The notes beneath the pieces were generated by a model. The model was not told the origin of the DNA, did no database searches, and saw nothing but the letters and a program-made list of their open reading frames with translations. Source: Mayfieldus sp963740555 (GTDB lineage Bacteria; Actinomycetota; Thermoleophilia; Solirubrobacterales; 70-9). Taken from it: a DNA stretch of 64,000 nt. A program made the translations under genes and the position numbers. The stretch lies in the NCBI GenBank assembly GCA_963740555.1, contig CAVUES010000007.1, positions 124,001 through 188,000 on the forward strand. Direction: 5' to 3'. Below, piece after piece: positions 58,140 through 64,000 of the stretch (position 1 is its first letter; the number at the start of each line of letters is the position of its first letter).

Positions 58140-58969
58140 CGCTCGCCCTCTTGCAAGGGGGCAGGGGCCGGCGCGACGCGCCCGGTGGCCAGCAACAGGC
58201 CCTGAAGCAAGGTGATCGGCGCCGGGGGATCGCCGGGGATGTAGACGTCGACCGGCAGCACCTGGTCGACGCCGCCCCGGACCTCCGGGCCGGCCCAGAT
58301 CCCGCCGCTGCATGCATCGGTGCCCGCCGCGACGACGATCCGCGGGTCCGGCATCGCCTCATAGGTGCGCCGCAGATGGTCCTCCATAGGTGCGGTGACA
58401 GGTCCCGTGGCGAGGAGCACGTCGGCATGCCGCGGCGTGGCCGTGAAGAAGAGCCCGAGGCGCTGCATGTCGTAATAGGGGTTGAGCAGAGCGGCGATCT
58501 CCTGCTCCACGGCCCCATCCGATCCGGTGTCGATGTGGCGAATGTGGATCGAGCGCCGAAACGCGCGCGGCAGGTGCAGGCTGCCATTGGCGGAGCCCTG
58601 CGCCCCAACGCTGTGCCGACCGAGCGTCGCCGAGCCGCCGCCGCCTGCGGATTCGACCACCAGCGTCTCTGCCTCCCGCGCGGCGAGCTCAAAGCGCGCC
58701 TCCATCTTCACGGCGCCGTTTTCGATCGCGCGGACGCACAGCCCGCAGTTGATGCAGCGCGTCGCGTCGAGGCGAAGCGCGCCTCGGTCGGTGACCGTCA
58801 GCGCCTCAGGAAGACAGGCGGCCGCCGCCGCCTGGGCTTGCTCGGTGACCACGACGTCGGTGCTGATCGCGGCACGCCCACGAAACTGAGCCGGCGCCGG
58901 CTCTGGTCCTTTCGGGTAAGGCGTCGTCAGGCGCCGAGAGCGCAAGCCTTTGAAAAGCCAACCGATCAT
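58136..58969 (-). CDS. HyfI/NuoB-like small subunit with N-terminal ferredoxin domain; proximal cluster ligands lost
   Basis: A 277-residue protein. One [4Fe-4S] site is likely in the N-terminal part: Cys52 (CLPEALT) and Cys72, Cys75, Cys78 (CINCGLC). The NuoB-like domain follows (DTGSDGAVEQEIAALLNPYYDMQRLG, ATPRHADVLLATGPV, GTDACSGGIW, VYIPGDPPAP). The four ligands of the proximal cluster are replaced: Asp151, Val154, Asp218 and Asp247 stand where Cys is expected. Overlaps both neighbours by 4 nt. Confidence 0.9.
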   Translation of the reverse strand: MIGWLFKGLRSRRLTTPYPKGPEPAPAQFRGRAAISTDVVVTEQAQAAAAACLPEALTVTDRGALRLDATRCINCGLCVRAIENGAVKMEARFELAAREAETLVVESAGGGGSATLGRHSVGAQGSANGSLHLPRAFRRSIHIRHIDTGSDGAVEQEIAALLNPYYDMQRLGLFFTATPRHADVLLATGPVTAPMEDHLRRTYEAMPDPRIVVAAGTDACSGGIWAGPEVRGGVDQVLPVDVYIPGDPPAPITLLQGLLLATGRVAPAPAPLQEGER

Positions 58970-60423
58970 CGGTCACATCCAGCCGGCGAAAGCCCGAGGC
59001 TGTGCTCGATGAAGGCGAAGTCGGTCAACACCTGGCCGTCAAAGACGCGATTGAAGATTCCGAAGTTGGCAAACGATGCGGCTCGCACGTGGCAGAGGGC
59101 AAGCCGGTCCGGCCCGGCGGCTCGCAGGTAATAGACGGTCTCGCCGCGAGCCGACTCGGCGCAACCGACGGCCTCCTCGCGGCGCAGGGCTCCAAGCTCC
59201 CCAGCGACCTCCCCGGAGGGAAGTCCTGCGAGCAACATGCCAATCGTCCGCAGCGACTCCTCGATCTCCTGAAAGCGCACCTCCAGCCGCGCCATGCCGT
59301 CGCCGTCCTCCTCGATCTGGGGTTCAATCCCGAGGTTCCGGTAGGCGGCATACGGGAGGTCGTGGCGGGTATCGAGGCGAATGCCAGATGCTCGGGCGAC
59401 CGGCCCCACACAACCGAAGTCGCGTGCGTCGGCGCTTGACAGGGGGCCTGCGGTGATAAGGCGGTCAAGGAAGGAGTCGGTCTCCAATAACAAGCGAAGC
59501 GCCGAGCGGTAGTCAGAGGCCCAGTCGTCAAGCTCGCTGCGGAGCCGAGCGGCGCTGGCAGAATCGATGTCCAAGGCCACCCCACCGGGAATCACCGCGC
59601 CGCGCAGGTAGCGGTTGCCGGCGATCGTCGCCGCGCCCCGATGCAGGCGCTCCTTGAGCGCCGCGAACTGGGCCTGCCCTACGGTCAGAGAGGCGTCTTC
59701 GCACTCTCGAACGATCACTTCCGCGTGGTTGTAGAGGCGCTCCAGCTCCGCGAGCGCAGAGCGGATCGCAAGGGCGCGGGCCGGCACTTCTGCCTCGGCC
59801 AACGTCTCCAGCGCTTGGCAGAAGGCCAAAGCGTGGGCGACGCTGGAGGTGCCAGACACCCGCTCGGCGACCAGCACCGCCAGAGAAAGGGGGACCTCGC
59901 AGATGCGCCGTTCGGCTCCACGGCGCTTGAAGAACAGCCGCTGGGCGCAATATGCGACGTCCTCGCCGCTTGTCTGGACCAGGTACTGCGCAGTCTCAAA
60001 GACCCCCGATCGCACCGGGCCGTAGGGGATCAGAAAGACACCCGGGCCCCCGAGACGGCGGTGACCGCGATGCTCGATGCCGCCACGCTCTTCGAGCAGG
60101 TGCTCGCCATCCTCGTGTCGCAGCAGCGGCTCAAGGCGAGGATGGCCAAGCGGCTCAACCCCGTGCAGGTCATGGATCTCACGCTCGTGCCAATGCGCCG
60201 CCGGCACCAGCGGCGTCAACGCAGGGTATGACCGCTCCTTCTCAAGCTGAGCCCGTATTGCCGTCACCGTCCCTGCGCGGTAGACGAGAGCGATCAGCTC
60301 ATTCCCGCCTTGTCCCGGAGCGAGGAACAGCGACATCAGGCGCCCTCCGTCCTGGATCATTTGGGCGACTTCGGGCGCCAACTGGCGCGTGAACCGGGGG
60401 GCTTCGCTTCGCAGCTCGATCAC
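58966..60423 (-). CDS. HycE/NuoCD-like large subunit lacking NiFe ligands
   Basis: A 485-residue fusion of a NuoC-like N-terminal part (ALTPLVPAAHWHEREIHDLHGVEPLGHPRL) and a NuoD/hydrogenase-large-type part (VEVRFQEIEESLR, GETVYYLRA). The N-terminal NiFe motif RxCGxC reads RVSGTS (Ser190, Ser193). The C-terminal PCxxC motif reads SPAGCDR with only Cys483. No NiFe centre can be built. It therefore resembles energy-converting hydrogenase-related (Ehr) complexes. Confidence 0.92.
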   Translation of the reverse strand: MIELRSEAPRFTRQLAPEVAQMIQDGGRLMSLFLAPGQGGNELIALVYRAGTVTAIRAQLEKERSYPALTPLVPAAHWHEREIHDLHGVEPLGHPRLEPLLRHEDGEHLLEERGGIEHRGHRRLGGPGVFLIPYGPVRSGVFETAQYLVQTSGEDVAYCAQRLFFKRRGAERRICEVPLSLAVLVAERVSGTSSVAHALAFCQALETLAEAEVPARALAIRSALAELERLYNHAEVIVRECEDASLTVGQAQFAALKERLHRGAATIAGNRYLRGAVIPGGVALDIDSASAARLRSELDDWASDYRSALRLLLETDSFLDRLITAGPLSSADARDFGCVGPVARASGIRLDTRHDLPYAAYRNLGIEPQIEEDGDGMARLEVRFQEIEESLRTIGMLLAGLPSGEVAGELGALRREEAVGCAESARGETVYYLRAAGPDRLALCHVRAASFANFGIFNRVFDGQVLTDFAFIEHSLGLSPAGCDR

Positions 60424-61889
60424 GTTCTCCCTCCGATCACCGCGGCGGCGTTTCGCAGCAGGTCGTTGAGCGGGTCAGGGACCCAGAGACCGAGGATCAG
60501 CAGCACAGTGAGGCTGAGAAGCATCGCCGCGGCCATCAGCGGCTGCTGCGGGCGGCGGCAGCGCTCGCTCACCCGCTCGGGGGGCTTTGACAGCACCATG
60601 TGGTGGAAGGTCCGGTAGAGACCGACGAAAGCCACGTTGGCCACGACGATCAAGAGGCCGGCGAAAAAGTAGGAGGACTTCGCAAACCCGCCGCTGACGA
60701 TCAGAACCTCGCTGCGAAATATTCCGAACGGCGGCATCCCCGCGATCGCGATCGCCCCGACCAAGACCATGCAACCGGCGAACGGCGCGGTGCGCATCAC
60801 ACCGCGCACGTCGCCCACTGACCGCGACTCGTAGCGACTGAGCAGCTCGCCGGCCCCGAAGAACGCCAGGCACTTGCCCGCGGCATGTGCGAGGACGTGC
60901 AGGAACGCGCCGTAGGCCGCGACCGGTCCGCCGATCCCGACCCCCAGCGAGACGATTCCCATGTGCTCGATCGACGAGTAGGCGAGAAGGCGCTTGTAGT
61001 TGTCTTGGCGCAAAGCGAAGAACCCCGCCAGCAGCAGCGAAAGGGCACCGAACACCAACAGCAGGACTCGGACGTAGGTCGTCCCGGCGGCGCCCTCAGA
61101 GATGGCGCCGATTCGCAACACCGCGTAAAGCGCTGTCGCAAGCAGGGCCCCCGACAGCATCGCGCTGATCGGGCTCGGCCCCTCGGAGTGCGCATCAGGC
61201 AGCCAGGCATGCATCGGGACCAGGCCAACCTTGGTTCCGAAACCGACGATCACCAAGGCAAAGGCAGCCTTGGTCAAGGTTGGGTCCATCTGTGCGCCAA
61301 CCGGCGCCAGCTCGCTGTAGCGAGGCACGAAATCCTGGCCCAGAGCCGGCACCGCCGCGACGTAGAGCATCACGATGCCGAACAGGCCGATGGCCAGCCC
61401 GGCCGAACCGATCACCAGGTACTTCCAGCCCGCCTCAAGCGAGGCATCGTTGCCCTCGCTGGTCACCAGCAGAGCGGTCACCACGGTCGTCAACTCGACG
61501 GCGACCCACAAAATCGCCAGGTTGTCGACCAGGGGCGTGGCCAGCAACGCCAGCCCGAACAGGTTGAGCAGCGGCCAGTAGAGGCGACGCAGGCGGACGT
61601 GGCCGATTCCCGGACGCAAGTAGCCGGCCGAATAGATGCTTACCAAGGCATAGACGAAGGCGACTCCGAGCAGGAAGACGCCGCTCAGGGCGTCCACGTA
61701 GACCGCGGACCCCAAGGCGCTTTGGCCATGCTGAGCGTCGAAGGCGAAGACCACCACCAGTGCCGCGGCCAGCGCGCCCAGGCTTGCGACGATCGAGATC
61801 GCGGCTGAGATCGCCCGGTCGCCGATTCTCCAGGTCAGAGCGGCGGCGATCAGCGGCAAGAGCAGCGTGATCAGAGTGGCAGAGCCCAA
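60420..61889 (-). CDS. HyfF/HycQ-like (NuoM/N-type) membrane subunit
   Basis: A 489-residue antiporter-type subunit with about 14 spans. Motifs: LLATPLVDNLAILWVAVELTTVVTALLV (Glu in TM5), FGTKVGLVPMHAWLPDAHSEGPSPISAMLSG, KRLLAYSSIEHMGIVSLGVG and LVVHALAKxxLF-like HVLAHAAGKCLAFFGAGELL. It would couple to proton or cation movement. Overlaps the large-subunit gene by 4 nt and follows the next gene by 4 nt. Confidence 0.92.
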   Translation of the reverse strand: MGSATLITLLLPLIAAALTWRIGDRAISAAISIVASLGALAAALVVVFAFDAQHGQSALGSAVYVDALSGVFLLGVAFVYALVSIYSAGYLRPGIGHVRLRRLYWPLLNLFGLALLATPLVDNLAILWVAVELTTVVTALLVTSEGNDASLEAGWKYLVIGSAGLAIGLFGIVMLYVAAVPALGQDFVPRYSELAPVGAQMDPTLTKAAFALVIVGFGTKVGLVPMHAWLPDAHSEGPSPISAMLSGALLATALYAVLRIGAISEGAAGTTYVRVLLLVFGALSLLLAGFFALRQDNYKRLLAYSSIEHMGIVSLGVGIGGPVAAYGAFLHVLAHAAGKCLAFFGAGELLSRYESRSVGDVRGVMRTAPFAGCMVLVGAIAIAGMPPFGIFRSEVLIVSGGFAKSSYFFAGLLIVVANVAFVGLYRTFHHMVLSKPPERVSERCRRPQQPLMAAAMLLSLTVLLILGLWVPDPLNDLLRNAAAVIGGRT

Positions 61890-61893
61890 TGGC

Positions 61894-62565
61894 CTACCCC
61901 CGCAAAGCGTTCATGTCGACGACGCTTGTCCCTGCGGCCCGGGCGACGATCAGCCGTGCCAGAACGCCGTAGAACAGCACTGCCGCCAGTGCGTCGAACA
62001 GCAGCAGGAACCCGATCGCGAATGGCAGCGCCGGCGCCAGGGTCACGGTGGCGAAAAAGACCCCGTTCTCCAGCACCAGCAGGCCGACGATCTGGCTGAT
62101 CAGGTTCTGGCGGGTGACCATGAAGAAGAAGCCGACCAGGATCAACGCAATCGGCATCCCGAGCACCGGGACGGGCAGCAGCGCCCCGGTGGCGCCGAGC
62201 GCCGACGCCGACCAGTATGCGAATCCGGCTAACGCTCCCCCAACCAGCAACGACATCGGCACCTGAATGACCAGCGGGACTTCGTGCTCCGCGACCTGGA
62301 AGGTGATCTGGCGGTTGATCCCGATCGGGATCAGGATGCTCTTGATCGCCAGGGTCAGCACCCCGAGCAGGATCAGATCGACCGATCCGCGATGGATGCC
62401 GACCAGCGCCGCGAACGCGGCGGCGAAGAAGGACTGCACGGCATAGACGCGGATCTGCTCGTGTACCAGCTTCGCCCCCAGCAGAGCGAGGGCGCTGAGC
62501 AAGGCGCCGATCGCGATCAGGGCCGCTAACGCGTGCACGAAGTCGTAGTGCGGGGCGGGACTCAT
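61894..62565 (-). CDS. HyfE/HycP-like (NuoK-type) membrane subunit
   Basis: A 223-residue protein with about six spans: FVHALAALIAIGALLSALALL, FFAAAFAALVGIHRGSVDLILLGVLTLAIKSILIPIGI and LISQIVGLLVLENGVFFATVTLAP, with the NuoK-type Glu in VLENG. It matches HycP/HyfE in length and order. ATG 62565 was chosen; the longer frame to 62838 is antisense shadow of the next gene. Confidence 0.9.
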   Translation of the reverse strand: MSPAPHYDFVHALAALIAIGALLSALALLGAKLVHEQIRVYAVQSFFAAAFAALVGIHRGSVDLILLGVLTLAIKSILIPIGINRQITFQVAEHEVPLVIQVPMSLLVGGALAGFAYWSASALGATGALLPVPVLGMPIALILVGFFFMVTRQNLISQIVGLLVLENGVFFATVTLAPALPFAIGFLLLFDALAAVLFYGVLARLIVARAAGTSVVDMNALRG

Positions 62566-62567
62566 CG

Positions 62568-63521
62568 TCAACCGTTGGCGAGATAGAAGACGAGGATCGC
62601 CAGCAGCGAGAGCACGAAGCCGGCGCCCATGAAGTCGGGGATGCGGAACAGCCGCAACTTGGCGACGATCGACTCGATGACCACGATCACCGTCCCCAGG
62701 CCGATCATCTTGGCCAGCAGAAAGACCATCGCCAAGGCCACAGCACCGACCGTTCGGGTATCGGCCAAGCCCCAGGGGACGATCAGGACATTGAGAAAGA
62801 CGACGTAGAGCAGGTATTGCTTCATCGTCGAGGCCCACCGAAACAGCGCCATCGCCGGGCCCGAATGCTCGAAGAGCCGGGCGTCATCGATCATCCCGAA
62901 CTCCAGCGTCGACCCCTGGCTCTCGATCGGCACCCGGCCGGTGTCGACGATCAGCATCAAAAAGAACGCCGCCGCCGCCAGCAGGTGGCTGGGGCGAAAG
63001 TACTGTGAAGCCGATTCCTTCAGCGTTGCGTTGAGCGCGTACGGCAGATCGGTTCCCGAGACCAGGGCCACGGTGAAGAAGACGAAGATCAGCGTCGGCT
63101 CGACCAGGGTCGCCACCGACTGGGTGCGACTCGAGCCCAGCGACGCGTACACCGAGCCGGAATCGACGCCAGCCAAGGCGGTGACGAAACCGGCAAGGCC
63201 GAACAGCAGCGCCCCACCCAGGATGTCCCCCGCCGTGCCCAAAGGCAGCGGGAAGCTGGTCAGGATCGGGATCAGGCAGGCGATCGCGCAATAGGCGGCG
63301 ACCGCGATCACAGGCGCGACCTCGAAGAACGGCGACGAGGTTTCTGGCCGCAACGTTTCCTTGCGGAAGAACTTGGCGATGTCGCAGTAGGGCTGCAGCA
63401 CCGACGGGCCCTGCCGCGACTGCAGCTGAGCCTCCAGCTTGGCGATCACCCCACTGATAAGCGGTGCGAACAGCAGCATGCTGGCGACTTGAGAGACCTG
63501 AATCGTCCAAGGCGGCATCAT
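62568..63521 (-). CDS. HycD/HyfC-like (NuoH-type) membrane subunit
   Basis: A 317-residue membrane anchor, first gene of the operon. Features: LISGVIAKLEAQLQSRQGPSVLQPYCDIAKFFRKE (the complex I-type quinone/electron interface loop), LVEPTLIFVFFTVALVSG and GRVPIESQGSTLEFGMIDDARLFEHSGPAMAL. It connects the soluble arm to the pump. ATG pair at 63521 and 63518. Confidence 0.92.
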   Translation of the reverse strand: MMPPWTIQVSQVASMLLFAPLISGVIAKLEAQLQSRQGPSVLQPYCDIAKFFRKETLRPETSSPFFEVAPVIAVAAYCAIACLIPILTSFPLPLGTAGDILGGALLFGLAGFVTALAGVDSGSVYASLGSSRTQSVATLVEPTLIFVFFTVALVSGTDLPYALNATLKESASQYFRPSHLLAAAAFFLMLIVDTGRVPIESQGSTLEFGMIDDARLFEHSGPAMALFRWASTMKQYLLYVVFLNVLIVPWGLADTRTVGAVALAMVFLLAKMIGLGTVIVVIESIVAKLRLFRIPDFMGAGFVLSLLAILVFYLANG

Positions 63522-63809
63522 GGGCTAGTGCGCGGCTCCAATCGACTGGGGTCGAATAGGAGCCATCAGCCCACAGCGGGCAGTTCGGCACTAGCGCCAG
63601 CGCCGCGGCGAACTCCATCGCCGTGTCCTCACTGAACCGGCAGCAGAATAGCGATCCGTTTCAGAAGACGGGCCACCGGATGTCCGCGAGGCTAGCTGGC
63701 CCTTGCGGCTCCCAAAAAGAGATCGCGTCAGGACTGGCGACTGACTCCGGCCAGAGCCTCCCGAGCGACCACCGCGAGCAGTATCAGCTGCTCGTCAAAT
63801 GAGACTCAG
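63522..63809. other. Intergenic region upstream of the hydrogenase-like operon
   Basis: 288 bp with no convincing gene. A minus-strand TATTCT (63650-63645) could be a -10 but has no good -35. The 62884-63618 frame entering this region is a shadow of the HycD-like gene. Confidence 0.5.
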
Positions 63810-64000
63810 TCATCGCGCCGGCTTGATCACGACCGTGCCGATGGTGGAGAGCAACATCCACCCAGCTGCGTAGGCGAACGCCGCCGTGGGTGAGACGGCG
63901 ACCCAGATCAGGCCGGCAGTGGCGGTTGAGGCAAAGTCACCAAAAGCCTGCACGCCTCCTAGGGCACCGAAGCCGCTACCGCGCAGACGGTCGGGCAGCC
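63810..64000 (-). CDS. MFS transporter C-terminus (truncated by window)
   Basis: The last 63 residues of a minus-strand major facilitator: LPDRLRGSGFGALGGVQAFGD, then a membrane pair (GLIWVAVSPTAAFAYAAGWMLLSTIGTVVI) and a short KPAR end, stop at 63810. The pattern is the TM11-TM12 region of an MFS sugar or drug permease. The rest is outside the window. Confidence 0.75.
   Translation of the reverse strand, partial: LPDRLRGSGFGALGGVQAFGDFASTATAGLIWVAVSPTAAFAYAAGWMLLSTIGTVVIKPAR

Noticed and set aside
62884..63618. 244-residue minus-strand frame starting upstream of the HycD-like gene
   Set aside because: Different frame of a clear membrane gene; extension into the intergenic region has no motifs.

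Overview
The window is a dense, GC-rich chromosomal segment with many GTG starts and almost no spare DNA. Conserved blocks (tatD-rsmA-ispE, glmU-prs, rplY-pth, mfd-foldase-mazG-eno-ftsB/divIC-like) are laid out as in Actinobacteria. A csrA gene, ECF sigma factors with long C-terminal tails and many GTG/leaderless starts suggest a deep-branching actinobacterium such as Thermoleophilia (Solirubrobacterales/Gaiellales). That placement is an inference from gene content, not a measured phylogeny.

Layout. 1-5.4 kb: rRNA methylation, isoprenoid synthesis, a DedA-PAP2 membrane fusion and a PucR-type regulator. 5.4-7.5 kb: an ArsR/SRPBCC operon with two palindromic operators, diverging from clpP, then tRNA-Gln. 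7.5-20.6 kb: membrane proteins, glmU-prs, a DUF1059 protein, a lipoprotein, lipid-related enzymes (GDPD, UbiB-like kinase, diacylglycerol kinase, a holin/phosphodiesterase) and an MBL hydrolase. 20.6-33.4 kb: transporters, a K+ channel, then rplY-pth-echA-mfd-foldase-mazG-eno-divIC. 33.4-46.9 kb: a frameshifted GT-C glycosyltransferase, csrA, a secreted nuclease, a YbdK-type ligase, a degenerate rhomboid, several small-molecule enzymes, a diiron R2-like protein and a fused ECF sigma factor. 47.1-48.0 kb: a LAGLIDADG-type homing endonuclease beside tRNA-Leu(UAA). 48-55.6 kb: a cyclase, a peptidase, a TPP enzyme, an SDR and Ppx/GppA. 55.7-63.5 kb: tRNA-fMet, a repeat-rich junction and a six-gene operon resembling hydrogenase-4/formate hydrogenlyase or complex I. 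63.8-64.0 kb: the tail of an MFS gene.

Four things stand out. (1) A family of at least eight double-hairpin elements sits at gene 3' ends, usually in a fixed orientation to the gene it follows. One copy appears to have removed a gene's stop by a single-base change. (2) Several genes share a TANNNT hexamer exactly 6 nt before the start codon, which implies leaderless mRNAs. The same spacing points to ATC start codons for two genes that otherwise lack a usable start. (3) The hydrogenase-like operon has lost the cysteine ligands of both the NiFe site (large subunit) and the proximal FeS cluster (small subunit), so it is probably not a hydrogenase. (4) A 172-bp element with 22-bp terminal inverted repeats lies between two convergent genes and supplies both stop codons.

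All calls come from reading the sequence and recalling family motifs. No database search was run.
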